This document shows positions 15,965 to 24,556 of a DNA stretch of 64,000 bases, one piece after another. Each line of letters opens with the position of its first letter. Position 1 is the first letter of the stretch. Position numbers and translations under genes: made by a program. The notes under the pieces were generated by a model. It was not told where the DNA came from and made no database searches. It worked only from the letters and a program-made list of their open reading frames with translations. Source of the stretch: Actinomadura spongiicola (GTDB taxonomy: Bacteria > Actinomycetota > Actinomycetes > Streptosporangiales > Streptosporangiaceae); contig NZ_QVNQ01000016.1 in the NCBI RefSeq assembly GCF_003432485.1, positions 1-64,000 of the forward strand. Reading direction: 5' to 3'.

Positions 15965-17299
15965 ATGTCGAACCGCCTGCGCCTCGTCGCCTTCCTCGGC
16001 TTCGCGATCACTCTGCTGGCCATGACCGTCTACGGCGAGGCGACGTCGGCGCCGTCCCGGTGCAGGACGGAGGGGCCGCTCACCGTCCTCGGCGGGAGAG
16101 ACGACACGGGCACGCGCCGCGCGCTCGTCCAGGGCTGGCAGCCCAAGGACGGGACGAGGGCGGAGTTCCGGGAATTGCCGTCGAACAGCGATCTGGAGCA
16201 CAGCGAACTCGTCTCCACCGCGCGGTCGGCAACCTGCGCGGCGGAGGTGTTCCTCATCGACACGCCGTGGATCCCGGAGTTCGCCGAAGCGGGCTACATC
16301 GACCCCGTCGGGATCCCCGAAGGCGATTTGAAGGCCATCATCCCCGAGGTACTGAAAACCGGGCGCTTCCGGGGAAAACTCTGGGCCGTTCCGTTGAACA
16401 CCGACGCGCCGCTGCTCATCTACCGCAAGGACCTGGTCGGAAAGGCCCCCGGGACCCCTGAGGAGCTGATGGCCGCGGCGCGGGCGCTGACCGCACGGCC
16501 GAAATCTCCCGTCACCAGCGGCCTGATGCTCCAGCTTCACGACTACGAGGGGTTCACCGTCAACATCCTCGAACTGATCCGCGACCTCGGCGGGGACATC
16601 ACCGTGTCCGACGACGGCACGGTGACGATGGACCGGGGCGCCGTGCTCGCCACGCTTCGCCAGCTCACCGCCGCCATGCGCGGGGACCGTCCGCCGGTGT
16701 CCCCCGCATCCCTGGACGCCGATGAGAACGCCGGCATCGACGCCTTCGAGCAGGGCAAGGTGGCGTTCCTTCGCGACTGGCCCGCCTTCTACACCCAACT
16801 GCTCACCGACGGCGCCAAGCTGGGACCGGATCAGATCGACGCCGTCCCCTATCCGGGGGAACGGGTCCTCGGCGGGCAGAGCCTCGCCATCGCGGCCCCC
16901 CTTCCCGACGACCGCGCCCGCGCCGCCCGCGAACTGATCACCTATCTCACGGACGCGCCGCAGCAGAAGCGGATGTTCGCGTGCGGCGGTCTGGTCCCCG
17001 TCCGCGGCGACGCGTACGAGCCGGACGCCGCCGCGTGTGGCGGGACCCATCGCAAGCGACTCGTCCTGCACGCCGACCCCGGGAAGATCCGCGATGCGGT
17101 CAGGGGGGCGCGGGCCCGGCCGTCGTCGGCCTACTACCCGGAGTTCAGCCGGGTGCTGCGTCGGCACCTGCACGAATATCTGCGGGAACGCCTGCGGTGC
17201 ACGGCACCCTCGGCGTGCCCGAAAGCGCCCGACGACAACACGTTCCTGAACCGGCTGGCCGCCGCCCTGGACCGGGCGGCGCGCGGCCGCGCCGGCTGA
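15965..17299 (+). CDS. Extracellular solute-binding protein, orphan
   Basis: Looks like a family 1 (sugar-type) solute-binding protein of 444 residues. The N-terminus is a signal peptide or signal anchor (RLRLVAFLGFAITLLAMTVYG), with no clear lipobox cysteine. The body shows typical blocks: DTPWIPEFAEAGYIDPV, WAVPLNTDAPLLIYRKDLV, GIDAFEQGKVAFLRDWP and GGQSLAIAAP. The ATG at 15965 follows AAGGAG. It is coupled to the VWA gene and lacks the two permease genes that normally go with such proteins, so sensing or binding rather than uptake is plausible. Ends 2 nt from the convergent ABC-F gene. Confidence 0.85.
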   Translation: MSNRLRLVAFLGFAITLLAMTVYGEATSAPSRCRTEGPLTVLGGRDDTGTRRALVQGWQPKDGTRAEFRELPSNSDLEHSELVSTARSATCAAEVFLIDTPWIPEFAEAGYIDPVGIPEGDLKAIIPEVLKTGRFRGKLWAVPLNTDAPLLIYRKDLVGKAPGTPEELMAAARALTARPKSPVTSGLMLQLHDYEGFTVNILELIRDLGGDITVSDDGTVTMDRGAVLATLRQLTAAMRGDRPPVSPASLDADENAGIDAFEQGKVAFLRDWPAFYTQLLTDGAKLGPDQIDAVPYPGERVLGGQSLAIAAPLPDDRARAARELITYLTDAPQQKRMFACGGLVPVRGDAYEPDAAACGGTHRKRLVLHADPGKIRDAVRGARARPSSAYYPEFSRVLRRHLHEYLRERLRCTAPSACPKAPDDNTFLNRLAAALDRAARGRAG

Positions 17300-17301
17300 G
17301 C

Positions 17302-18918
17302 TCACATCGGATCGACGTCCGACAGGCCCGTCCGGCGGTCCATGCGCAGCCAGCGGGTGATGCCGAGCGTCCGCAGGAACGGCACGTCGTGACTGACGAC
17401 GATCAACGCTCCACGGTAGGCGGCGAGGGCCTGACCGAGCTGGGCGACGGCGGCCATGTCGAGGTTGTTGGTCGGCTCGTCCAGCAGGAGCAACCGCGGG
17501 GCCGGTTCGGCGAGCAGCAGCGACGCCAGCACGGCGCGGAACCGTTCACCGCCCGACAAGGTCCCGGCGGGCCGCTCGGCGCGGGCGCCGCGGAACAGGA
17601 ACCGCGCCAGCCCGGCCCTGACCTCGGCCGGCGACGCCGACGGCGCCGCCGCGCGGACGTTGTCGACGACGCTGAGCGCCTCGTCGAGGACGTCGAGCCG
17701 CTGCGGCAGGTACCGGACGCCGTCCACGCCGACGTTGACGTCGATCCCCTCGGGGACGCGGTGGCCGGTCAACGCGCGTAGCAGCGTGGTCTTGCCCGAG
17801 CCGTTCGGGCCGGTGAGCGCGATCCGCTCCGGACCGCGAACGACCAGCTCGGTGAGGGTCGCGACCTCCGGATCGGGGGCGCCGAGGCCCGTCACGGTCA
17901 CGACCGTCCGCCCGGCGGGGACGTCGGTGGCGGGCAGCTCGACGCGGATCTCGTCGTCGTCGCGGACCGCGTCCTCCGCCTCGACCAGCCGCGTCCTGGC
18001 GTCGGCGAGACGCTCCTCGTGCATGATGCGGTGCTTGCCCGCCGACTCCTGCGCCTGCCGTTTACGGGCGCCCATCACGATCTTCGGTTCGCGTTTGTTC
18101 TCGTACATCTTGGCGCCGTACCGGCGGCGCCGGGCCAGCTTGACGTGGGCCTCCTCCAGTTCGCGTTTCTGGCGGCGCAGGTCGGTCTCGGCGGCCCGGA
18201 CGGTCCGTTCCGCGGCCTCCCTCTCGACCACGAGCACTTCCTCGTAGGCGGACAGGCTCCCGCCGTACGTCCGGACGGCGCCGTCGCGCAGGTCGGCGAT
18301 CTCGTCGACCCGGTCGAGCAACTCCCGGTCGTGGCTGACGACGACCAGGACGCCCGTCCAGGACTCGACCGCGTCGTAGAGGCGGCGCCGCGCGTCCAGG
18401 TCGAGGTTGTTGGTCGGCTCGTCCAGCAGCAGGACGTCCGGGCGGGCGAGGAGATGCGCCGCGAGCCCGGTCAGCACGGCCTCCCCGCCCGACAGCGTCG
18501 GGACGGTGCGGTCCAGGTCCAGGTGGCCGAGGCCGAGCCTGCCGAGTTCGGCGTGGGCGCGTTCCTCGACGTCCCAGCCGTCCCCCACCGCGGCGAAGTT
18601 CTCCTCGGTGGCCTCCCCCCGCTCGATGGCGTGCAGCGCCGCGCGGGGCCCGGCGATGCCGAGCAGATCCGCGACCGTCGCCGAGTCGTCGAGGACGAGG
18701 TTCTGCGGCAGGTACCCGATCGCCCCGTCGACGGTGACCGTGCCCGCCGCGGGACGCAGCTCACCGGCGATGATCTTCAGGAGGGTGGACTTGCCGGAGC
18801 CGTTGACGCCGACCAGACCCGTCCGGCCGGCGCCGAACGCGACGTCGAGGCCGTCCAGCACGACGGTGCCGTCCTCCCACGCGAACGACAGGTCCGAGCA
18901 CACGATGGCGAAAGACAT
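17302..18918 (-). CDS. ABC-F family ATPase (ribosome-protection type)
   Basis: Soluble protein with two ABC domains and no membrane part. ABC-F proteins bind the ribosomal E site; antibiotic-resistance members displace drugs from the ribosome. In 538 residues: Walker A GVNGSGKST at 37-45, first signature TLSGGEAVL and Walker B VLLLDEPTNNLD, then a charged linker around 255-345 (Arg/Lys/Glu-rich, with KREPKIVMGARKR), then Walker A GPNGSGKTT, signature LSGGERFRA and a second Walker B LLLLDEPTNNLD. The ATG at 18918 has GGAGG 9 nt upstream; the frame is open to 19035 without family similarity. The leader is strongly structured, as in attenuator-controlled resistance ABC-Fs. The drug is unknown and a housekeeping role is possible. 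Confidence 0.9.
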   Translation of the reverse strand: MSFAIVCSDLSFAWEDGTVVLDGLDVAFGAGRTGLVGVNGSGKSTLLKIIAGELRPAAGTVTVDGAIGYLPQNLVLDDSATVADLLGIAGPRAALHAIERGEATEENFAAVGDGWDVEERAHAELGRLGLGHLDLDRTVPTLSGGEAVLTGLAAHLLARPDVLLLDEPTNNLDLDARRRLYDAVESWTGVLVVVSHDRELLDRVDEIADLRDGAVRTYGGSLSAYEEVLVVEREAAERTVRAAETDLRRQKRELEEAHVKLARRRRYGAKMYENKREPKIVMGARKRQAQESAGKHRIMHEERLADARTRLVEAEDAVRDDDEIRVELPATDVPAGRTVVTVTGLGAPDPEVATLTELVVRGPERIALTGPNGSGKTTLLRALTGHRVPEGIDVNVGVDGVRYLPQRLDVLDEALSVVDNVRAAAPSASPAEVRAGLARFLFRGARAERPAGTLSGGERFRAVLASLLLAEPAPRLLLLDEPTNNLDMAAVAQLGQALAAYRGALIVVSHDVPFLRTLGITRWLRMDRRTGLSDVDPM

Positions 18919-19080
18919 GAGGGGTTGCCTCCATGGTGATGAGCGGGTGCGGGACGCATGGAGACACCGCGGGTCGCGCGACGCGCCGGCGGGCATGAGA
19001 AAGCCCGGCGGGACGATGGTCCGCACTGAGGTCACGTGCGCGGGCCGCCTAGCGGCCTCCGCGCGGTGTCGGACCTCAGA
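18919..19080 (-). promoter_or_regulatory. Structured leader of the ABC-F gene (attenuator candidate)
   Basis: On the minus strand three structures precede the ABC-F start. CTGAGGTC/GACCTCAG form outer arms at 19072-19079 and 19026-19033. Inside them is a strong hairpin with GGCCGC-N3-GCGGCC flanked by GCGCG/CGCGC (19038-19064, with a 2-nt bulge). An imperfect CGGGC/GCCCG hairpin lies at 18986-19011. Resistance ABC-F genes are often controlled by ribosome-dependent attenuation. No clear upstream peptide or U-tract was found, so the mechanism is inferred. Confidence 0.45.
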
Positions 19081-19137
19081 TCCTCAACGGACTCCCCAAC
19101 CGGGCGACGACAGAACGCCACCCAAACTACCCGAATC

Positions 19138-19163
19138 CTTATTGCAACACAAGTAGCGATAAG
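19138..19163. promoter_or_regulatory. Inverted repeat in the ABC-F/LAL divergent intergenic region
   Basis: CTTATTGC (19138-19145) and GCGATAAG (19156-19163) are inverted with one mismatch and a 10-bp spacer, just upstream of the LAL start in an AT-richer patch. This fits a dimeric regulator site between two divergent genes. The regulator may be the LAL protein itself, but this is inference. Confidence 0.4.
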
Positions 19164-19170
19164 AGACGGC

Positions 19171-21915
19171 ATGCTGGGCCGGATGGACATCGTCAGCCCG
19201 GTGTTCGCCGGGCGCGCCACAGAACTCGCCGAGTTACACGCCGCGCACACGCGCGCACACGCGGGCGAGCCCGCCGCCGTGCTCGTCGCCGGTGAGGCGG
19301 GCGGCGGCAAGACGCGGCTCGTCGCCGAGTTCACCCGGAACCTGCGCACGCTGACCGGGGCGTGCCTCGACCTCGGCGCGGCGAGCCTGCCGTACGCCCC
19401 CTTCACCGCGATCCTGCGGCGCCTCGGCCGCGACGCGGTCACCTCCCTGATGCCCGCGACGGCCATGCCGGAGCTGGGACGGTTGATGCCCGCCCTCACC
19501 GCCGCCGCGCCGCCACCGGACGACGGAACCGGGCAGATGCGGCTGTTCGAACACGTCCTGGCGCTCTTCGAGCGGCTCGGTGCGTCGGAACCGGTCGTTC
19601 TGGTGGTCGAGGACGCGCACTGGGCCGACCGCTCCACACGCGACCTGCTGTCCTTCCTGTTCCGGAACCCGCCCCGCGCGGGCGTGCTGCCGGTGGTCAC
19701 CTTCCGACCCGAGGAGCCCGACACCCGCCCGCTGTTCGCCGACCTGGCCCGGCTGCCGCACGTCACCCGGCTCGACCTGCCGCCGCTGACCCTCGGCGAG
19801 GTCGCCGACCAGGTTCGCGGCATCCTCGGGGCCGCCGACCCCGCCCTGGTGCGGGACGTGCACACGCGCGGCGGCGGCAACCCGCTGTTCGTCGAGGCCC
19901 TGGTCGCGAGTCCCGGCGCGGCCGTGCCCGGATCCCTGGGCGACCTGGTGCTGGCCCGCGTCCACCGGCTGCCCGGCCCCGCCCGCGCGGTGCTGCGCGC
20001 CGTGAGCGCCGCCGGAGACCGCGTCGGCCACGCCCTGCTGGCGGCGGTCACCGGACTGGGCGACGCCGAGCTGACCGAGGCGCTGCGCCCGTCCGCAGAC
20101 CACGGGCTGCTCGTCGCCGACGGCGACGGGTACGCCTTCCGGCACGCGCTCATCCGCGACGCCGTCCACGCGGACCTGCTGCCCGGCGAACGCTCCGCCC
20201 TGCACCGCCGGTACGCCGAGGCCGTCGAACGCTCGCCCGACCTCAGCGCCGCGCCGCAGAGCGCGCTGGCCGTCCACTGGCAGGGGTGCGGCGACCACGC
20301 CCGAGCCCTGGCGGCCGCGTGGCACGCCGCCGTGGAGCGGCAGGCGGCCGCCGCCTACGCCGACCAACTGTCGCTGCTGGAACGCGTCCTCGACCTGTGG
20401 GAGCTCGTCCCCGGCGCCGAGTCCCTGACCGGCCTCACCCGCCACCGGGTGATGGAGGCCGCGGCGGAGGCCGCCGCGGCCGTCGGCGACCCGGACCGCG
20501 GGCTGCCCCTCGTCCAGGAGCTTCTGGACGACACCGACCGCGCCCGCGACCCCGACCGCGCCGCCCTTCTGCTGCTCCTCCGCGCGGCGTTGCGCGCCTT
20601 CCAGGGCGGGGAGGCCGAATTGGACGACCTTCGGGAGGCGGAACGGCTCGCGGCCGGGCACGTCCGCGTCCGGGTCCTGGCGCGACTGAGCTCCCGGCTG
20701 CTCGTCTACGGCGAGATGGACGAGGGCGAACGGCTCGGCCGCGCGGGCCTGCCACTGGCCCGCGCCCACGGCGACGTGCGGGCACGCACCGGCCTGGAGA
20801 TCACCGTCGCGGGCGCGGCCGCGCGGGACGGGGAGGGCGACCCGGCGGCGCTGGAACGGCTCCGCCACGGCGACCTCGCCCCGTGGGAACTCGTCCACGT
20901 GCTGAACACGCTGGCGCACTGCCGCCTGAACCTCGGTCGTCCGGCGGAGGCCCTGGCGCTCACGGGCGAGGGTCTCGCCGTCATGGAGGACGCCGGGCTC
21001 ATGCGCGCCGTGGGAGCGGCGATCGCCGTCAACCGGGTCGAGGCGCTGTACCGGCTCGGCCGCTGGGACGAGGCCGCCGACACGCTCCAGCACCATCTGG
21101 ACCGGCACCACGCGCCCGCGTTCCGCCTCCAGATGATGATCTGGCGGATCGCGCTGCTCGCCGCGCGGGGCACCGGCCCCCAACCCGACCCGGAGGCGCT
21201 CGCCGTTCCCCTGGACGCCGGGTTCCCGCAGACCACGCTGCCCCTCGCCGCGATGCTCGTCGAGTGGCGGCTGGCGGAGGACGACCGTCCGGCGGCCCGC
21301 GCCGTGGTGGACGCCGTCCTGCGCCATCCGCGGCTGACCGCGCAGCCCTGCCATCTGTGGCCGCTGCTGGAGTCCGCCGCCCACGCCGGAGGGCCGCGCC
21401 TCCCCGAGGTCGCCGCGCTGGCGGCGCGGCTGACCACCGCGACCCCGCCGGCGGCGGCGCGGGCCGCCACCGTGACCGCGCTGTCCGGCGACCCCGCCAC
21501 GTGGCCCGCGGCGGTCGCGGCGTGGGAGGCGCTGGAGCAGCCCTATCCGCTCGCGCGGGCGCTGTACGGGGCGGCGTGCGCCGACCTGGCGGCCGGGGAC
21601 CGCGCGATCGCCGCCGCGCGGCTCGACCGCGCCGCCGGGATCGCGGGCCGGCTGGGCGCCGCGCCGCTGACCCGGCGGATCTCCGAGCGGGCCCGCCGCG
21701 CGGGCCTGTCCGGCCCGTCCGGCGGGCCGCTCACCGCCCGCGAGTCGGAGGTGCTGCGGCTGCTGGCGCGGGGCCGCTCCAACAAGGAGATCGCCGAGGA
21801 GCTGTTCATCTCCCCCAAGACCGCCAGCGTCCACGTCTCCCGCATCCTCGCCAAGCTCGGCGCCGCCTCGCGCGGGGAGGCCGCGGCCACCGCCCGCGAC
21901 CGCGGCCTGGTTTAG
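19171..21915 (+). CDS. LuxR-family large ATP-binding (LAL) transcriptional regulator
   Basis: Large activator of 914 residues. An N-terminal AAA/STAND-type ATPase has Walker A GEAGGGKT at 41-48 and Walker B VVLVVEDAHWAD. A helical-repeat middle region (about 380-830) follows, and a C-terminal LuxR helix-turn-helix has LTARESEVLRLLARG and KEIAEELFISPKTASVHVSR. LAL proteins usually switch on secondary-metabolite, resistance or maltose genes. The ATG at 19171 is used; the ATG at 19183 (MDIVSPVFAGR) is as likely. Codon 22 is TTA, which makes translation potentially dependent on bldA tRNA. Divergent from the ABC-F gene; an ABC exporter follows 69 nt downstream, and both are candidate targets. Confidence 0.93.
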   Translation: MLGRMDIVSPVFAGRATELAELHAAHTRAHAGEPAAVLVAGEAGGGKTRLVAEFTRNLRTLTGACLDLGAASLPYAPFTAILRRLGRDAVTSLMPATAMPELGRLMPALTAAAPPPDDGTGQMRLFEHVLALFERLGASEPVVLVVEDAHWADRSTRDLLSFLFRNPPRAGVLPVVTFRPEEPDTRPLFADLARLPHVTRLDLPPLTLGEVADQVRGILGAADPALVRDVHTRGGGNPLFVEALVASPGAAVPGSLGDLVLARVHRLPGPARAVLRAVSAAGDRVGHALLAAVTGLGDAELTEALRPSADHGLLVADGDGYAFRHALIRDAVHADLLPGERSALHRRYAEAVERSPDLSAAPQSALAVHWQGCGDHARALAAAWHAAVERQAAAAYADQLSLLERVLDLWELVPGAESLTGLTRHRVMEAAAEAAAAVGDPDRGLPLVQELLDDTDRARDPDRAALLLLLRAALRAFQGGEAELDDLREAERLAAGHVRVRVLARLSSRLLVYGEMDEGERLGRAGLPLARAHGDVRARTGLEITVAGAAARDGEGDPAALERLRHGDLAPWELVHVLNTLAHCRLNLGRPAEALALTGEGLAVMEDAGLMRAVGAAIAVNRVEALYRLGRWDEAADTLQHHLDRHHAPAFRLQMMIWRIALLAARGTGPQPDPEALAVPLDAGFPQTTLPLAAMLVEWRLAEDDRPAARAVVDAVLRHPRLTAQPCHLWPLLESAAHAGGPRLPEVAALAARLTTATPPAAARAATVTALSGDPATWPAAVAAWEALEQPYPLARALYGAACADLAAGDRAIAAARLDRAAGIAGRLGAAPLTRRISERARRAGLSGPSGGPLTARESEVLRLLARGRSNKEIAEELFISPKTASVHVSRILAKLGAASRGEAAATARDRGLV

Positions 21916-21984
21916 CGCGCGGCGGGTGGACATTAAGGCGGGGTCTTATGGCTCCGGGGCGTGTCTTACCTCGACGGTGGTGCC

Positions 21985-22938
21985 ATGGAAGCCGCCGTGC
22001 ACACCTGCCGTCTGCGCCGCGTCTACGCGTACCGGCGCCGGGACACCGTCGTCGCCCTGGACGACCTGTCCCTGACCGTCGACCGGAACGAGATCCACGG
22101 GCTGCTCGGGCCGAACGGCGCGGGCAAGACCACCCTCATCAAGATCCTCTCGACCGTGCTGCTGCCGTCGGGCGGGACGGCGCGCGTCCTCGGGCACGAC
22201 GTCGTCGCCGAGACCCGGGACGTCCGGTCGCTCGTCGGGCTCGTCCTCGGCGGCGACCGGGGCCTCTACGACCGGCTGACCGCGCGCCGGAACCTGCTGT
22301 TCTGGGGCGCGCTCTACAAGCTCGACGCCCGCACGACCCGGGCCCGCGCCGGCGCGCTGCTGGAACGGGTCGGCCTCGGCGAACGCGCCGACGACCCCGT
22401 CGAGGGGTACTCGCGCGGGATGCGGCAGCGGCTGCACCTGGCGCGGGGCCTGCTGCACGAGCCGCGTGTGCTGTTCCTCGACGAACCGACCTCCGGGCTC
22501 GACCCCGCCGCGGCCGCCGCCTTCCGGCGCCTCGTCCTCGACCTGCGCGCGGAGGGCCGCACGTTCCTGCTCGCCACCCACGACATGGACGAGGCGACGG
22601 CGCTGTGCGACCGCGTCACGCTGATCGACCGCGGCCGGATGCTGCTGAGCGGCGAACCGGCGCGGGCCGGGAGGTTCCTCGGCGACCGCGAATGCGTCGA
22701 CTACACCGACCCGGACCCGGCGCTCGCCGACGCCGCGGCGGCCCTGCCCGGCGTGGTCGACGTCGAGCGGCGGGACGGCGCGCCCGGCGCGTGGCGCGTC
22801 CACACCGCCGACCGGGACGGCACGCGCCGTGTCCTCGCCTGGCTGCTGGACCGCGACGTCCTCACCGCCCGGCGCGGCGAGCCGACCCTCGAAGAGGTGT
22901 ACCTGCGCGCGGTCGGTGACCGGGGGATGACGGTATGA
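21985..22938 (+). CDS. ABC transporter ATP-binding protein (exporter)
   Basis: ATPase of a three-gene export system. 317 residues from the ATG at 21985: Walker A GPNGAGKT at 42-49, signature YSRGMRQRL, Walker B LFLDEPTSGLDP, H-loop ATHDMDEAT, and a DrrA-like C-terminal extension of about 90 residues. The GTG at 21961 is an alternative start; the ATG is preferred for the closer GGTGG and better family fit. The stop overlaps the first permease gene (ATGA). The substrate is unknown. Placement after the LAL gene suggests co-regulation. Confidence 0.9.
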   Translation: MEAAVHTCRLRRVYAYRRRDTVVALDDLSLTVDRNEIHGLLGPNGAGKTTLIKILSTVLLPSGGTARVLGHDVVAETRDVRSLVGLVLGGDRGLYDRLTARRNLLFWGALYKLDARTTRARAGALLERVGLGERADDPVEGYSRGMRQRLHLARGLLHEPRVLFLDEPTSGLDPAAAAAFRRLVLDLRAEGRTFLLATHDMDEATALCDRVTLIDRGRMLLSGEPARAGRFLGDRECVDYTDPDPALADAAAALPGVVDVERRDGAPGAWRVHTADRDGTRRVLAWLLDRDVLTARRGEPTLEEVYLRAVGDRGMTV

Positions 22939-23720
22939 GCGGCCCGCACGCGGCGCTGCGCGTGGTGTGGCGGGCGGTGCTCCTGCAGATCGCCCTGTCG
23001 CGGCGGCGCCCGGAACACGCCCTGATCCTGCTGATCGCGCCCATGCAGACGACGACGATGCTGGCGCTCGCGCTGACGGAGGACCGCGAGGACGTCGTCG
23101 CCAACGCCGTCCTCGCGCCGGGGCTGATCGGGCTGTGGGTCGCCGCGCTCGACTACGCCGGACGCGTCGTGACCGAGGACCGCTGGGCGGGCCGGTTCTC
23201 CCCGATGATCGCGACGCCCGTTCCGCTCGGCCTGGTGGTGGCCGGACGCGTCGCGACGGTGGTGCTGGTCGGCGCGGCGGCGTTCGCGGAGTCGTGGCTG
23301 GCGGCGGCCCTTGCCTTCGGCCGGGTACTGACGGTCGCCGACCCCGTCCCGTTCGCGCTCGCGATCACCGCGACCTGCCTGGCGACGGTCGGGACGGCGA
23401 CCCTCATCTCGGCGGTGTTCGTGATGTCGCGGGCCCACGAGGTGCTGCAGAACTCGCTCGGCTACCCGTTCTACATTCTCGGCGGGATCCTCGTCCCGGT
23501 GGCCGCGCTGCCCGGCTGGCTGCACCCGTTCAGCCGGGTCGTGTTCCTGTCGTGGAGCGCGGAACTGCTGCGCGACACCGTCCGCGGCGACGCCTCCGAC
23601 TGGCCCCGGTCGGTCGCGGCCGTCCTCGGGCTCGGCGCGGCGGCGATGGCGGCGGGACTGTGGCTGACACGCCGCTACGTGGATCGGGCCCGCCGCGAGG
23701 GGACGGTGGGGCACGCATGA
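22935..23720 (+). CDS. ABC-2 type exporter permease, subunit 1
   Basis: Integral membrane protein of 261 residues with about six hydrophobic segments, for example VATVVLVGAAAFAESWLAAALAF region around 101-123 and VAAVLGLGAAAMAAGL near the end. The block LGYPFYILGGILVPVAALPGWL is typical of ABC-2 permeases. The ATG overlaps the ATPase stop and its own TGA overlaps the second permease (ATGA). Two different permeases imply a heterodimeric channel. Confidence 0.87.
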   Translation: MSGPHAALRVVWRAVLLQIALSRRRPEHALILLIAPMQTTTMLALALTEDREDVVANAVLAPGLIGLWVAALDYAGRVVTEDRWAGRFSPMIATPVPLGLVVAGRVATVVLVGAAAFAESWLAAALAFGRVLTVADPVPFALAITATCLATVGTATLISAVFVMSRAHEVLQNSLGYPFYILGGILVPVAALPGWLHPFSRVVFLSWSAELLRDTVRGDASDWPRSVAAVLGLGAAAMAAGLWLTRRYVDRARREGTVGHA

Positions 23721-24508
23721 GGCCCGTGTTTAGGATCGTCCGGGAATCGCTGATCCTCGGATTCGCCGAGATGAGCGCCGTCTACACGTGGCGGACGTGG
23801 ACGTTCGGGTGGCTGGTGCGGCTGCTGTGCCAGGCCGCGTTCTACGCCCTGCTGGGCCGGTACGTCGGCGACGAGACGACCATGCGGTACGTGCTGGTCG
23901 GCAACATCGTGGTGCTGGCCTGCCTGGAGTCCACCATCGTGGTGATCTCGCTGGCCGGGGAGCGGGCCATGGGGACGCTGCCGCTGCTCGCCATCACCCC
24001 GTCCGGGCACCTGCCCGTGTACCTGGGGCGCGGGCTCCAGTGGACGGTGACCGGCCTCGCCAGCTCGCTGACCGCCTGGCTGGTGCTGCCGCCGCTGCTG
24101 GGCGTCCCGCTGCCCTGGCCGCGCGCCGCGTACGCGATCCCCGTCATCGTGCTCATCCTCGCGAGCAGCTACGGGTACGGGTGCGCGCTGGCGGGCGTCG
24201 CGTTGCGGCTGCGCGGCGTCGAATGGCTGGTACTGAACTTCGCCTACGGCGTCGTCATGACCTTCGGCGGCGTCAACGTCCCGGTCGACACCTGGCCCGG
24301 CCCGCTGCGGGTCGCGGTGGAGGTCCTGCCCGTCGTGCACGGGCTCCAGGCGATCCGCGGCGTCCTGGACGGCGCGTCCACCGGCCACGTCATGGGGCTG
24401 ATCTGCGCGGAGGCGCTCGTCGGGGCCGGATGGTACGCGGTGGCGGCGCTGTCGACGGAGCGGCTCGTGTCCGTGGGCCGCCGCGACGGCGGCCTCGACC
24501 ACGCGTGA
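23717..24508 (+). CDS. ABC-2 type exporter permease, subunit 2
   Basis: Second membrane subunit, 263 residues and about six hydrophobic segments, such as VGNIVVLACLESTIVVISLA and AIPVIVLILASSYGYGCALA. The ABC-2 C-terminal loop reads LPVVHGLQAIRGVLDG. The ATG at 23717 overlaps the previous stop (ATGA). It ends the exporter operon; a GC-rich hairpin follows and separates it from the convergent pheT. Confidence 0.87.
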   Translation: MRPVFRIVRESLILGFAEMSAVYTWRTWTFGWLVRLLCQAAFYALLGRYVGDETTMRYVLVGNIVVLACLESTIVVISLAGERAMGTLPLLAITPSGHLPVYLGRGLQWTVTGLASSLTAWLVLPPLLGVPLPWPRAAYAIPVIVLILASSYGYGCALAGVALRLRGVEWLVLNFAYGVVMTFGGVNVPVDTWPGPLRVAVEVLPVVHGLQAIRGVLDGASTGHVMGLICAEALVGAGWYAVAALSTERLVSVGRRDGGLDHA

Positions 24509-24510
24509 GG

Positions 24511-24540
24511 AACGCGCGCCCCGGACCCGGGACGCGCGTT
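24511..24540. terminator. Bidirectional terminator between ABC permease and pheT
   Basis: AACGCGCG (24511-24518) pairs with CGCGCGTT (24533-24540), with an inner CCCGG/CCGGG pairing. It lies 3 nt after the plus-strand permease stop and 17 nt past the minus-strand pheT stop. The ends are A/T-rich on both sides, so it could stop both transcripts. Confidence 0.75.
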
Positions 24541-24556
24541 CACCCGTCGACTTCCG

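Noticed and set aside
18919..19035. N-terminal extension of the ABC-F protein to the GTG at 19035
   Set aside because: The extra 39 residues do not look like the family, whereas the ATG at 18918 has GGAGG and gives the typical MSFAIVCSDLSF start.
19234..22919. Very long open frames (899 aa on minus at 19234-21933, 1185 aa on plus at 19362-22919) over the LAL and ABC genes
   Set aside because: They are Arg/Gly/Pro-rich shadows of the LAL and ABC genes in other frames. They have no domain motifs and no ribosome-binding site, and are typical of high-GC DNA.
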